NCBI GenBank assembly: GCA_002973635.1
Contig: CP027224.1
Span: 1,126,501 to 1,190,500, forward strand
Length of the DNA stretch: 64,000 bases
Source of the DNA: Lysinibacillus sp. B2A1
GTDB taxonomy: Bacteria; Bacillota; Bacilli; Bacillales_A; Planococcaceae
Direction: 5' to 3'
The translations under genes and the position numbers were made by a program. This document shows positions 16,737 to 25,569 of this stretch, piece by piece; the stretch's first letter is position 1; each line of letters starts with the position of its first letter. Below the pieces are notes generated by a model. That model had not been told where the DNA came from. It did not search any database and saw only the letters and a program-made list of their open reading frames with translations.

Positions 16737-17534
16737 ATGGACATGCAACAATTGGATCAATTTGCGAAAAATATTATCTTTGAAGCGGGCAGCCGCATTA
16801 GACAAGCCTTTTCGTATAATTTGGTCATCGAAACAAAATCAGGTGCCAATGACCTTGTGACAAATATTGATCGTGATACAGAATTATTCTTTATTGAAAA
16901 AATAAAAGCTTTTGATCCATCTCACAAAATTTTAGGGGAAGAGGGAATGGGAGAAAAAGTAGAATCCTTAGATGGCGTTGTGTGGATTATTGATCCTATT
17001 GATGGCACGATGAATTTTGTTAAACAACACCGCCATTTTATGATTTCCATTGGTATATTCATTAATGGAATCGGAAAGCTTGGTTACATATTTGACGTGA
17101 TGCGTGAAGACTTATTTTATGCAATAGCTGGAGAAGGCGCTTGGTACAATGAGTCTCCTTTACGAAAACTACCGTCAGTAAAAATAGAAGAATCTATCAT
17201 TGGGATTAATGCACACTGGGTTGCACCGAATCGGCATATTCATCATGAAAAAGTTATTGATATGGTCCGTAAAGTACGAGGTACACGATCATATGGTTCG
17301 GCAGCTATGGAAATAGCGTTTGTAGTGAGTGGTAAGCTAGATGCTTATGTTTCTATGCGTTTATCGCCATGGGATATTGCAGGGGGTACCATTATCGCAC
17401 AAGAAGTTGGCGCTGTTGCCACAAATTTACACGGTGAAGGCTTTGATTTCCTGCATCAGGATACATTTATTATTGCAAATCCTTCCATACACAAAGAATT
17501 ATTAGAAACATATATTGTGCCTTATGAAAAATAA
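16737..17534 (+). CDS. yktC: Inositol monophosphatase family protein (SuhB/YktC)
   Basis: 265-aa Mg2+-dependent phosphatase of the FIG (fructose-bisphosphatase/inositol monophosphatase) superfamily. The metal-binding motifs are visible: GEEG near residue 67, the full DPIDGTMNF signature near residue 87, and the C-terminal SPWDIAGG. B. subtilis YktC is an inositol-1-phosphatase. AAGGGTGGG precedes the ATG. Monocistronic with its own terminator. Confidence 0.93.
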   Translation: MDMQQLDQFAKNIIFEAGSRIRQAFSYNLVIETKSGANDLVTNIDRDTELFFIEKIKAFDPSHKILGEEGMGEKVESLDGVVWIIDPIDGTMNFVKQHRHFMISIGIFINGIGKLGYIFDVMREDLFYAIAGEGAWYNESPLRKLPSVKIEESIIGINAHWVAPNRHIHHEKVIDMVRKVRGTRSYGSAAMEIAFVVSGKLDAYVSMRLSPWDIAGGTIIAQEVGAVATNLHGEGFDFLHQDTFIIANPSIHKELLETYIVPYEK

Positions 17535-17569
17535 AGGAGCCGTCTTTTTTTAGACAGGCTCCTTTTTGT
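17531..17569 (+). terminator. Terminator after yktC, convergent with ylaF
   Basis: Stem AAAGGAGCCGTCT / AGACAGGCTCCTTT with a T-rich loop and a T tail, overlapping the yktC stop codon. Confidence 0.85.
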
Positions 17570-17583
17570 AACATCAATGTCTG

Positions 17584-17769
17584 TTAAAGTAATCCTTGCT
17601 CACGCAATTTGCGTTTCATTTTAAAGGCTGTCATAAAAATGACACAAGTAGCCAAAATGCCTGCTATAATACCAAACGCACTTTCAGCAGCCACAGAATA
17701 TCCGATAGAACACATTGCTAAAACAGCTGCTAATGCATAAATGGCCATTACGAATTTTGCACGATTCAT
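17584..17769 (-). CDS. Small membrane protein, YlaF/DUF5325-like
   Basis: 61-aa protein with two transmembrane helices and a basic C-terminus (MKRKLREQ). AGGGGG precedes the ATG. In B. subtilis a similar two-helix protein, YlaF, lies immediately before typA (ylaG), so position supports the call. Function unknown. Confidence 0.75.
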   Translation of the reverse strand: MNRAKFVMAIYALAAVLAMCSIGYSVAAESAFGIIAGILATCVIFMTAFKMKRKLREQGLL

Positions 17770-17836
17770 AACCGAGCCCCCTATATTAAAAATTTGTAAA
17801 TCAAATATATTTTTTAGAATGATGAAAATTCTAATA

Positions 17837-17866
17837 AGGACATTTCTATCCCTCTTGTGCTATAAT
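17837..17866 (+). promoter_or_regulatory. Probable sigma-A promoter of typA
   Basis: AGGACA (17837-17842), 18-bp spacer, then TATAAT (17861-17866), about 40 bp before the typA start. The -35 is a partial match (4 of 6). Confidence 0.5.
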
Positions 17867-17907
17867 ATCACAGTTAAACATTCGAAAAAAGAATATGGAG
17901 TGGAATA

Positions 17908-19752
17908 ATGACAAACTTACGTCAAGATCTTCGCAATATCGCAATAATCGCCCACGTTGACCATGGTAAAACTACCTTAGTTGACCAATTATTAAAACAA
18001 TCTGGTACATTCCGTTCAAACGAACATGTTGAAGAACGTGCAATGGACTCTAATGATATTGAACGCGAACGTGGTATTACAATTTTAGCAAAAAATACTG
18101 CGGTAAACTATAACGGAACTCGTATCAACATCCTTGATACGCCTGGACACGCTGACTTCGGTGGTGAGGTAGAACGTATTTTAAAAATGGTTGATGGCGT
18201 TTTACTAGTTGTCGATGCGTATGAGGGTTGTATGCCGCAAACACGCTTCGTGCTAAAAAAAGCATTAGAGCAAAAGTTAACACCAATTGTTGTTGTTAAC
18301 AAAGTAGACAAAGATTCTGCTCGTCCACTTGAAGTAGTAGATGAAGTACTAGAGCTATTTATTGAGCTGGGAGCAGATGATGATCAATTGGACTTCCCTG
18401 TTGTTTATGCTTCAGGTGTCAATGGTACAGCTTCACTTGATTCAGATCCAGCAAAGCAAGAGGAAAATATGCAATGCCTATTTGAAAAGGTTATCGAAGC
18501 AATTCCAGCACCAGTGGATAATTCTGAAGAACCATTACAATTCCAAGTAGCTTTGCTGGACTATAATGACTATGTAGGTCGTATCGGTATTGGACGTGTA
18601 TTCCGCGGGACAATCGAAGTAGGTCAACAAGTAGCATTAATGAAATTAGATGGTACAGTAAAACAATTCCGCGTAACTAAACTATTTGGTTTCTTTGGTT
18701 TAAAACGTGAAGAAATTCAGTCAGCTAAAGCTGGAGATTTAATTGCTGTATCAGGCATGGAAGACATCAACGTTGGTGAAACGGTATGTCCTGTAGAACA
18801 TCAGGAAGCATTAACACCATTACGTATTGATGAACCAACATTACAAATGACTTTCCTAGTCAACAACTCACCATTTGCAGGTCGTGAAGGTAAGTGGGTA
18901 ACAGCTCGTAAAGTAGAGGAGCGCTTACGTTCACAGCTTCAAACAGATGTATCTTTACGTGTCGAAGATACAGATTCGCCGGATGCATGGACAGTTTCAG
19001 GTCGTGGTGAACTACATTTATCAATCCTGATTGAAAATATGCGTCGTGAGGGCTTTGAGTTACAGGTGTCAAAACCACAAGTAATCATTCGTGAAATTGA
19101 TGGTGTGAAATGTGAGCCATTTGAACGCGTCCAAATCGATGTACCAGAAGAAAATGTGGGTTCAGTTATTGAATCTATTGGTACACGTAAAGGTGAAATG
19201 TTGGACATGGTGAACAATGGCAATGGTCAAGTTCGTTTAACGTTCCTTGTACCTGCGCGTGGTTTAATTGGTTATACAACTGAATTTATGTCCATGACAA
19301 AAGGTTTTGGGATCATCAATCATACATTCGATTGCTACCAAGCATTCATTCCAGGTCGCATCGGTGGACGCCATCAGGGTGTTTTAGTATCTATGGAGAC
19401 TGGTAAATCGACAACTTATGGTATGATGCAGGTAGAGGACCGTGGTACACTATTTGTAGAGCCAGGTACTGAAATTTATGAAGGTATGATTGTTGGTGAA
19501 AATACACGTGACAATGATATTACTGTAAACATAACAAAAATGAAGCAAAAGACAAATGTTCGTTCTGCGACAAAAGATGCAACAAACGTTATTAAAAAAC
19601 CGCGTTTATTAACACTAGAAGAAGCATTAGAATTTTTAAATGATGATGAGTACCTAGAAATTACACCAGAGTCTATTCGCCTTCGTAAGCAAATTCTAGA
19701 TAAAAATGAACGTGAAAGAATAGCGAAAAAACTTAAAAACGCTGAACAATAA
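17908..19752 (+). CDS. typA: Ribosome-associated translational GTPase TypA/BipA
   Basis: 614-aa TypA/BipA of normal length. The GTPase domain shows G1 AHVDHGKTT, the ERERGITI switch, [11 protein letters not shown] and NKVDK. Elongation-factor-like domains II, III and V follow, then the TypA-specific C-terminal domain ([23 protein letters not shown]). Binds ribosomes and helps assembly and growth under stress and cold. Followed 11 bp later by ylaH as in B. subtilis. Confidence 0.97.
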   Translation: MTNLRQDLRNIAIIAHVDHGKTTLVDQLLKQSGTFRSNEHVEERAMDSNDIERERGITILAKNTAVNYNGTRINILDTPGHADFGGEVERILKMVDGVLLVVDAYEGCMPQTRFVLKKALEQKLTPIVVVNKVDKDSARPLEVVDEVLELFIELGADDDQLDFPVVYASGVNGTASLDSDPAKQEENMQCLFEKVIEAIPAPVDNSEEPLQFQVALLDYNDYVGRIGIGRVFRGTIEVGQQVALMKLDGTVKQFRVTKLFGFFGLKREEIQSAKAGDLIAVSGMEDINVGETVCPVEHQEALTPLRIDEPTLQMTFLVNNSPFAGREGKWVTARKVEERLRSQLQTDVSLRVEDTDSPDAWTVSGRGELHLSILIENMRREGFELQVSKPQVIIREIDGVKCEPFERVQIDVPEENVGSVIESIGTRKGEMLDMVNNGNGQVRLTFLVPARGLIGYTTEFMSMTKGFGIINHTFDCYQAFIPGRIGGRHQGVLVSMETGKSTTYGMMQVEDRGTLFVEPGTEIYEGMIVGENTRDNDITVNITKMKQKTNVRSATKDATNVIKKPRLLTLEEALEFLNDDEYLEITPESIRLRKQILDKNERERIAKKLKNAEQ

Positions 19753-19781
19753 TTTTTGCTTCCATGAAAGGAAGAGGAGTC

Positions 19782-20180
19782 TTGGATATTAAGTCCGCTT
19801 TAATGGGGGAACTGAATGTTATTCAAGTAGCTGCACAGGTAAATGCAAAGGAAACAGAAGAAGCCTATAAAAAAATGGCTGGCATTACACGTTTTTTATA
19901 TGAGAATATGCCTAACTATGATATTGCTGGCTATGTTCTATTTTTCCTGGTGTTTCTACTTTCGGCGATTGTCTATAAACTAGGCTTTGCAAAGAAATTA
20001 AAACGATCACAAAATATTATTATTTATATTTTCCTGTTTTTAGGTTGTATTCTGTTAACATTTTTTGCTTTATATCTTCCAATGGTTGAAGGGCTTATTG
20101 TAGCGGCATTAATTTTAATTGTCTATAAAACACGCATGTGGCGTGAAAAAAGAGAAGAGCAACAAGCTACTAATCAGTAA
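19782..20180 (+). CDS. ylaH: YlaH-like membrane protein
   Basis: About 132-aa protein with a soluble N-terminus and three hydrophobic segments, basic at the end (KTRMWREKREE). It matches the YlaH-like family in size and position directly after typA. I choose the TTG at 19782 because GAAGAGGAG lies immediately upstream; the ATG at 19764 overlaps that site's 5' edge and has none of its own. Function unknown. Confidence 0.82.
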   Translation: MDIKSALMGELNVIQVAAQVNAKETEEAYKKMAGITRFLYENMPNYDIAGYVLFFLVFLLSAIVYKLGFAKKLKRSQNIIIYIFLFLGCILLTFFALYLPMVEGLIVAALILIVYKTRMWREKREEQQATNQ

Positions 20181-20194
20181 AATAACTTTACATG

Positions 20195-20240
20195 GAAACA
20201 GTCTTAGCGTTGAATAGCTAAGGCTGTTTTCTTTTTATGT
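20195..20240 (+). terminator. Terminator of the typA-ylaH unit
   Basis: Stem GAAACAGTCTTAGC / GCTAAGGCTGTTTTC (one wobble) with a T-rich tail. The remaining 150 bp before the ABC operon shows no recognisable riboswitch or T-box. Confidence 0.85.
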
Positions 20241-20386
20241 TTGTGAAAAAAAATGACAAATCATTACCTTATTGTATTCAACTCAGCATTTGATGTAGAA
20301 CAGTTTTAAAAGATAGGCACCGAAATCTTCTCATGTGAATAAGTTAATGTCGATAGGCTTATTTTCAACAACAAGGAGGAAAAGGA

Positions 20387-21379
20387 ATGCGGTGGTTTAA
20401 AAGAGGCTTGTTTTTAAGTGTAATTGCTGTACTTCTCCTTTCTTTGACAGCGTGTAATAAACAAGAGCTTGAAAAAGTCAAAGTTGGAGAGGTGACTCGC
20501 TCAATTTTCTATGCACCACAGTATGTTGCTCTTGAAAAAGGATTCTTTGAAGATGAAGGACTTTCCGTGGAGCTACAGACAATAGCTGGTGGGGATAAAA
20601 CAATGACAGCATTACTGTCAGATGGAATTGATATTGCTCTAGTTGGATCAGAGACCTCTATTTATGTGACACTTCAGGGCGCAAACGACCCAATTCAAAA
20701 TTTTGCACAGCTCACTCAAACAGATGGTACATTTTTAGTTGCACGAGATAAGATAGATAATTTTTCTTGGGATCAATTAAAAGGCTCCACATTTTTAGGC
20801 CAACGTAAGGGCGGAATGCCGCAAATGGCAGGAGAATTTGTATTGAAAAAACATGGCATAGATCCAACTCAAGACTTAACACTTATTCAAAATATTGACT
20901 TTGCAAATATTTCTACGGCTTTTGCTTCTGGAACTGGAGATTTTGTACAACTATTTGAACCGACCGCAAGTGTGTTTGAAAAAGAAGGGAAAGGTTATAT
21001 TGTTGCTTCATTTGGTACAGAATCTGGTCATTTACCTTATACCTCGTTTATGGCAAAAAGTAGTTATTTAAAGGACGATGCGAAGGCAGTCCAAGGCTTT
21101 ACCAATGCATTGAAACGAGCACAGGATTTTGTACAAAAAGAGAGCGCTGCTGAAGTTGCTAAAATTATTCAGCCATACTTTGAAAATGTGGATGTAGCTT
21201 TAATTGAAACAGTGGTAGAGCGTTATAAATCTCAGGGCTCTTATGCGACAGATCCTATACTGGAGAAGGGGGAATGGGATAACTTGCAAACGATTATGGA
21301 GGAAGCAGGTGAACTTCCTCAGCGGGTGGATTATGAAAAACTTGTGAATACAACCTTTGCGAAAAAGGCTGCTGAGTAA
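20387..21379 (+). CDS. ABC transporter substrate-binding lipoprotein (NMT1/SsuA-like; YtlA-type)
   Basis: 330-aa exported lipoprotein: signal with lipobox LTAC (Cys about residue 23), then a periplasmic-binding fold of the NMT1/SsuA/ThiY class (YAPQYVALEKGFFEDEGL). This class binds sulfonates, pyrimidine (thiamine) precursors and related small molecules. B. subtilis YtlA, with the same neighbours, is the closest operon type I know; its substrate is not certain either. First gene of a three-gene importer operon; AAGGAGG precedes the ATG. Confidence 0.88.
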   Translation: MRWFKRGLFLSVIAVLLLSLTACNKQELEKVKVGEVTRSIFYAPQYVALEKGFFEDEGLSVELQTIAGGDKTMTALLSDGIDIALVGSETSIYVTLQGANDPIQNFAQLTQTDGTFLVARDKIDNFSWDQLKGSTFLGQRKGGMPQMAGEFVLKKHGIDPTQDLTLIQNIDFANISTAFASGTGDFVQLFEPTASVFEKEGKGYIVASFGTESGHLPYTSFMAKSSYLKDDAKAVQGFTNALKRAQDFVQKESAAEVAKIIQPYFENVDVALIETVVERYKSQGSYATDPILEKGEWDNLQTIMEEAGELPQRVDYEKLVNTTFAKKAAE

Positions 21380-21380
21380 T

Positions 21381-22148
21381 ATGGAATTTTTAAACCTAGA
21401 AAATATTCACCATAGTTATTTTTCAAGCACACAGGCAAAGGATGTATTATGTGATATTAATTTAGGCATTCGTGAAGGTGAGTTTGTCTCATTTATCGGA
21501 CCAAGCGGTTGTGGGAAAACGACTTTATTGTCCATCATAGCAGGCTTATTTCCTCCTACTAAAGGCAAGGTCTATATTGATGGTGAGGAAATATCAGCAC
21601 AAAATCAATCACTTATTGGCTATATGCTTCAGCAAGATTATTTATTTCCATGGAAAAATATTGAGGACAATATTACGATTGGTTTGAAGATTATGGAGTG
21701 TAGCCAAAAAACGCATAAAGTAACCGCAAATGCATTGTTGCGAGAGGTAGGGCTAGCGAATGTCAGTAGCAATTACCCACGAGAGCTGTCCGGTGGGATG
21801 CGACAACGTGTTGCATTAGCAAGAACGCTGGCAGTAAACCCAAAAATTTTATTGCTAGATGAACCGTTTTCGGCACTTGATTATCAGTCGAAGTTAAAGC
21901 TTGAAGATTTGGTTGTTGAAACCTTAAAGGCCTATCAAAAAACAGCAGTTCTTGTCACCCATGATATTGGTGAGGCGATTGCGATGAGTGAACGGGTATT
22001 TCTTTTCTCAGCGAATCCAGGCACATTACACAGAGTTTTTGAAATACCTGAAGCATTACAACAGTTATCACCTTTTGATGTGCGACAACATCCAGCATAT
22101 TCAGATGTATTCCAAGATATTTGGAAGGAGCTGGAGAGCCTTGGATAA
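21381..22148 (+). CDS. ABC transporter ATP-binding protein (nitrate/sulfonate/taurine-type; YtlC-like)
   Basis: About 255-aa ATPase of the importer. Walker [11 protein letters not shown]-loop MLQQDY, ABC signature LSGGMRQR, Walker [13 protein letters not shown] and the H-loop VTHD are all present. ATG at 21381 follows the lipoprotein stop by one base. The last 8 bp overlap the permease start. Complete and apparently functional. Confidence 0.93.
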   Translation: MEFLNLENIHHSYFSSTQAKDVLCDINLGIREGEFVSFIGPSGCGKTTLLSIIAGLFPPTKGKVYIDGEEISAQNQSLIGYMLQQDYLFPWKNIEDNITIGLKIMECSQKTHKVTANALLREVGLANVSSNYPRELSGGMRQRVALARTLAVNPKILLLDEPFSALDYQSKLKLEDLVVETLKAYQKTAVLVTHDIGEAIAMSERVFLFSANPGTLHRVFEIPEALQQLSPFDVRQHPAYSDVFQDIWKELESLG

Positions 22149-22935
22149 TACACCTTTTAAACAATATCAACAAATGTTAAAAAAGGAAAAACGTTTTGTT
22201 CGACTGTATCAGCTCATCATCTTACTCATTTTTTTTGGTGGATGGGAGCTTCTTTCTAGATTTGAATGGATTGATCGGTTAATTTTTAGCTCACCAACAC
22301 ATGTATGGCAAACCTTTATTGGAAAAGTAAGTGATGGTTCGTTAACATTGCATGTGGGCGTCACGTTGATGGAGACGATTATTGGTTTTATTGCTGGTAC
22401 TTTACTAGGTACATTAATAGCTATTATTTTGTGGTGGTCCCCTTTGTTATCGAAGGTGTTGGATCCCTATTTAGTGATTTTAAATGCCATGCCAAAGGTT
22501 GCTCTAGGACCTATTTTAATCGTTGCACTTGGACCAGGATATTTTTCGATAATTGCAATGGGTGCATTAATTTCCATTATTATTACAACCATTGTTGTTT
22601 ATACAGCCTTTAAAGGGGTAGATCCAAACTATAGTAAAGTATTACAAACTTTTAGGGCTACGAGGTGGCAGATATTTAAAGAAGTCATACTCCCAGCCTC
22701 TTTCCCAACGATTATTTCAACTTTAAAGGTAAACGTAGGATTATCATGGGTAGGGGTTATTGTGGGTGAATTTTTAGTTGCCTCAAAAGGTCTTGGCTAT
22801 TTAATTATCTATGGCTTCCAAGTATTTAATTTTAATCTAGTTCTGATGTCACTGCTCATCATTGCCTTTTTTGCGACAATAATGTATCAAGTGGTCGAGC
22901 TGATTGAAAAGATGATTATAAAGAATAATGTATAA
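22141..22935 (+). CDS. ABC transporter permease (nitrate/sulfonate/taurine-type; YtlD-like)
   Basis: About 264-aa inner-membrane permease with six hydrophobic segments and the EAA-type loop ([19 protein letters not shown]). It starts at TTG 22141, inside the end of the ATPase gene, with GGAAGGAG upstream; a much earlier ATG in this frame overlaps the ATPase coding region and is rejected. Completes the importer. Confidence 0.92.
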   Translation: MDNTPFKQYQQMLKKEKRFVRLYQLIILLIFFGGWELLSRFEWIDRLIFSSPTHVWQTFIGKVSDGSLTLHVGVTLMETIIGFIAGTLLGTLIAIILWWSPLLSKVLDPYLVILNAMPKVALGPILIVALGPGYFSIIAMGALISIIITTIVVYTAFKGVDPNYSKVLQTFRATRWQIFKEVILPASFPTIISTLKVNVGLSWVGVIVGEFLVASKGLGYLIIYGFQVFNFNLVLMSLLIIAFFATIMYQVVELIEKMIIKNNV

Positions 22936-22968
22936 GGTGAAGTGGCTTCTAATTGGAATTAAATGAAT

Positions 22969-23010
22969 GAAAGCAGGTTTATCTCATTATTGTGAGATTC
23001 CTCGCTTTTA
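22969..23010 (+). terminator. Hairpin after the ABC importer operon
   Basis: Imperfect stem (AAAGC.GG..ATCTC paired with GAGAT..CC.GCTTT) followed by TTTT, about 35 bp past the permease stop. Confidence 0.5.
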
Positions 23011-23073
23011 TCGTTATGGGAAATTATTATTGTATGATGTCTATGATATTTCAAATCACTAATCAATAAACAA

Positions 23074-23112
23074 AAATCATTCCGAGAATACTCATATCTC
23101 GGAATGATTTCG
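23074..23112. terminator. Hairpin upstream of the convergent ylaI gene end
   Basis: Perfect stem AAATCATTCCGAGA / TCTCGGAATGATTT with A- and T-rich flanks, placed just beyond the minus-strand ylaI stop. It probably terminates that unit and may act in both directions. Confidence 0.8.
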
Positions 23113-23131
23113 TTGTTATAGCAGTATTTAT

Positions 23132-23335
23132 TTAAAAATCTTTATCCATTTGTGGTGAAGTACGATAAAAGCGGAAATTTCCCGTTTCTATTCGTGCAAG
23201 CGTATGGTCTTTAATACGATCATGACATGTGTCACACATATACGTATGAATTGGTCGATTGCGTAATTTTTTTGCTAATGGTAAATCATCGTCTAAATTA
23301 TTAATTGTATCGCAAATGACACATTTTACACGCAT
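23132..23335 (-). CDS. ylaI: YlaI-like small zinc-ribbon protein (DUF2197)
   Basis: 67-aa protein with CVIC near the N-terminus and CDTC further on, two Cys pairs expected to bind zinc, and the family stretch RNRPIHTYMC. It closely matches B. subtilis YlaI in length and order. AGGAGGG precedes the ATG. It is 11 bp downstream of the 23347-23847 gene on the same strand, so the two are probably co-transcribed. Function unknown. Confidence 0.9.
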   Translation of the reverse strand: MRVKCVICDTINNLDDDLPLAKKLRNRPIHTYMCDTCHDRIKDHTLARIETGNFRFYRTSPQMDKDF

Positions 23336-23346
23336 TGTATTCCCTC

Positions 23347-23847
23347 CTATTCAACACGAATGGCTGATACATTTTTGATAGGGTTATCTACATTCGAACC
23401 ATCTTTAAAGAGCACATGGACAGGGCCATCTTCTAGTAGAGGTTTGCCATCCTGGCTATATTTTAAAATGAGTGTTTGTGCCTCCGCAATCGAGAACGAA
23501 TATTCTTTGCTATCTTCGCATTCAATAACAATTGTTGTCGCTTCAGGTTTCATTTCAGCATTTTTCAAGAAGGGGCTTAATTCGATACCGAAAGTACCTG
23601 TTTCCATCCCTTTACGATCAAATTTGCGTTCAGATTTTAATGTTGGAGGGAAAGTTGCTCCTTCCATTATTTCACGTGACCAATGAGCACCAACCTCACG
23701 CATATATTTAATATCCTTATCTTCTTCCACTTCTTGTGATGTGAAGTATGTTTTTAAATCTAATTTACGATCATCGAAAATCCAAACTGTAGGATCTAAT
23801 GTTAGTTGAAATGAAACTGCACCCTTAATAGGAATTATTGTTTCCAT
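23347..23847 (-). CDS. Conserved hypothetical protein (about 166 aa)
   Basis: Soluble protein that I recognise only as a conserved Bacillales hypothetical. It starts METIIPIKGA; this ATG (23847) has AAGGAGG 9 bp upstream, and an earlier ATG in frame has none. The C-terminus (GPVHVLFKDG...NPIKNVSAIRV) recalls the end of sulfite-oxidase-like molybdopterin-binding folds, but no cofactor-binding Cys is evident, so this is only a fold hint. Probably co-transcribed with ylaI. Confidence 0.7.
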   Translation of the reverse strand: METIIPIKGAVSFQLTLDPTVWIFDDRKLDLKTYFTSQEVEEDKDIKYMREVGAHWSREIMEGATFPPTLKSERKFDRKGMETGTFGIELSPFLKNAEMKPEATTIVIECEDSKEYSFSIAEAQTLILKYSQDGKPLLEDGPVHVLFKDGSNVDNPIKNVSAIRVE

Positions 23848-24030
23848 AATAGAAATCCTCCTTAAATCTTGTATATCCATGAAATAGTATAACGCTAATG
23901 ACTAGAGATAATAAAGAAATATAATTTGAATTCGCTATTTTTCCAACGAAGACACTTGCAATTTTAACGACTAAAAGATAAACTTTATTAAGATAGAATC
24001 GAAGAAATATCAGATAATGGGGGCGTCCTC

Positions 24031-24312
24031 ATGGATACGAAATCACAAACTTCTTTTCAGGAGAAGGCTTTGGAGCTTTTAGTTGCTGATGCAGACAAAA
24101 TTGCTCGCCTTATTCGAGTACAAATGGATCATCTAACAATGCCACAATGCCCTTTATATGAAGAAGTATTAGATACACAAATGTTCGGCCTTTCACGTGA
24201 AATTGACTTTGCTGTGAAGCTTGGACTGATTGAGCGCGAAAAAGGCAAAGAAATTCTCGATTCACTCGAGAAAGAACTTTCTGTACTACATGACGCGTAT
24301 ACAGACAAATAA
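24031..24312 (+). CDS. ylaN: YlaN / UPF0358 family iron-homeostasis protein
   Basis: 93-aa helical cytoplasmic protein with the YlaN pattern ([37 protein letters not shown]). In B. subtilis and S. aureus, YlaN has been linked to iron homeostasis, binding Fe(II) and relieving Fur repression, and it is essential under low iron. It lies immediately before ftsW, as in B. subtilis. GGGGGCG precedes the ATG. Confidence 0.92.
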   Translation: MDTKSQTSFQEKALELLVADADKIARLIRVQMDHLTMPQCPLYEEVLDTQMFGLSREIDFAVKLGLIEREKGKEILDSLEKELSVLHDAYTDK

Positions 24313-24315
24313 AAA

Positions 24316-24355
24316 GAAAAAACTCAAACGCAATCTGCGATTTGAGTTTTTTTTC
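24316..24355 (+). terminator. Terminator between ylaN and ftsW
   Basis: Stem AAACTCAAAtCGCA-type arms (AAAAACTCAAA / TTTGAGTTTTT) with a T8 run. ftsW starts only 18 bp later, so it probably has little leader of its own or relies on read-through. Confidence 0.8.
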
Positions 24356-24372
24356 TAGAACGAGGTTTTTCG

Positions 24373-25557
24373 ATGAGACAATACTTAAAACGTTATGCAC
24401 AAAATTTTGATTACCCATTATTTTTTATGGTCCTATTATTAAGCTTATTTGGTTTGGTGATGATTTATAGTTCAAGTATGATGGTGGCCATTGTGTTCAA
24501 AGAACAAACGCCCGATTTCTATTATAATAAGCAAGTGACCAATTTAATCGTAGCGTTTTTAGGATTTTTAGCGGCTGCATTTTTCCCTTATAAGCATTAT
24601 GCAAATAAAAATATCATGCTGCTACTGACAATTGTACTTGCTGTGTTATTTACTTGGGTAAAGATAGACGGAAATGGTGCTGAGGAAGGAATCGGATCTC
24701 AGAGCTGGATAGCTGTTCCTGGATTTGGGAATTTCCAACCCTCTGAATATGCGAAACTATTTATTATTTTATATTTTGCTGCTGCCTTTCATCGAAAAGC
24801 ACAAAAATACACATTTGAAAAGCTACAACCGACTGAAATATTTTATCCAATATTTCTTTGGATTCTTGTCGTTGCAGGGGTAGCTTTTGAAACGGATTTA
24901 GGAGCCAGCATTATTTTATGTGGCATAGCTGTCTCTGTTGTGGCAGCCAGTGGAATTCCGTTTAAAACATTTTGGAAGTTTTTTGGTGTGCTAGGGGCAT
25001 TTGGTGCAGCTATCATTGGTATTCTATGGTTGTTTAAAGGCGAACTGTTAAAGGGTAACCGGAAAGGTCGTATTTTATCCTATTTTAACCCGTTTGATTA
25101 TGAAAACGATTTTGGTCATCAAGTTGTTAATAGTTATTATGCAATTGGCGGAGGCGGCTTAGAGGGAAGGGGACTAGGTCAATCCATTCAAAAATTGGGG
25201 TATTTGCCTGAACCACAAACCGATTTCATTATGGCGATTATTATGGAAGAGCTAGGTATTTGGGGAGTGCTAATCGTCTTAGGTGGTCTAGGATTTATTA
25301 TATATAAAGGATTTTCAATTGCTTTACGCACAAAAGATCCACTGGCACGTATGATTGCGGCTGGTATTGCAAGCTGGATTGGTTTTCAATCGTTTATCAA
25401 TCTTGGGGGTGTAACTGGGTTAATCCCGTTAACCGGTGTAACGTTACCTTTTATTAGCTATGGCGGGACATCTATAATTATTCTATCTTTAGCTATGGGG
25501 ATATTGATTAATGTTTCCATGTTTGAAAAGGTAGAAAGGAAAAAATCACAATCATAA
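24373..25557 (+). CDS. ftsW: Cell-division SEDS glycosyltransferase FtsW
   Basis: 394-aa polytopic SEDS-family protein (about 10 transmembrane helices) that polymerises lipid II at the division septum with a class B PBP. Family motifs seen are FQPSEYAKL, the ETDLGASIIL segment with the catalytic-region Asp, GLGQSIQKLGYLPEPQTDFI and the C-terminal TGVTLPFISYGGTS. FtsW is preferred over RodA/SpoVE by position between ylaN and pyc, as in B. subtilis (formerly ylaO). Confidence 0.92.
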   Translation: MRQYLKRYAQNFDYPLFFMVLLLSLFGLVMIYSSSMMVAIVFKEQTPDFYYNKQVTNLIVAFLGFLAAAFFPYKHYANKNIMLLLTIVLAVLFTWVKIDGNGAEEGIGSQSWIAVPGFGNFQPSEYAKLFIILYFAAAFHRKAQKYTFEKLQPTEIFYPIFLWILVVAGVAFETDLGASIILCGIAVSVVAASGIPFKTFWKFFGVLGAFGAAIIGILWLFKGELLKGNRKGRILSYFNPFDYENDFGHQVVNSYYAIGGGGLEGRGLGQSIQKLGYLPEPQTDFIMAIIMEELGIWGVLIVLGGLGFIIYKGFSIALRTKDPLARMIAAGIASWIGFQSFINLGGVTGLIPLTGVTLPFISYGGTSIIILSLAMGILINVSMFEKVERKKSQS

Positions 25558-25569
25558 AGGGGGATATCA

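Noticed and set aside
20241..20386. Riboswitch or T-box upstream of the ABC importer
   Set aside because: I looked for TPP, SAM and T-box hallmarks in the leader and found none.
21988..22140. Long N-terminal extension of the ABC permease
   Set aside because: It lies within the ATPase coding region; the TTG at 22141 has a proper ribosome-binding site and gives the normal permease length.
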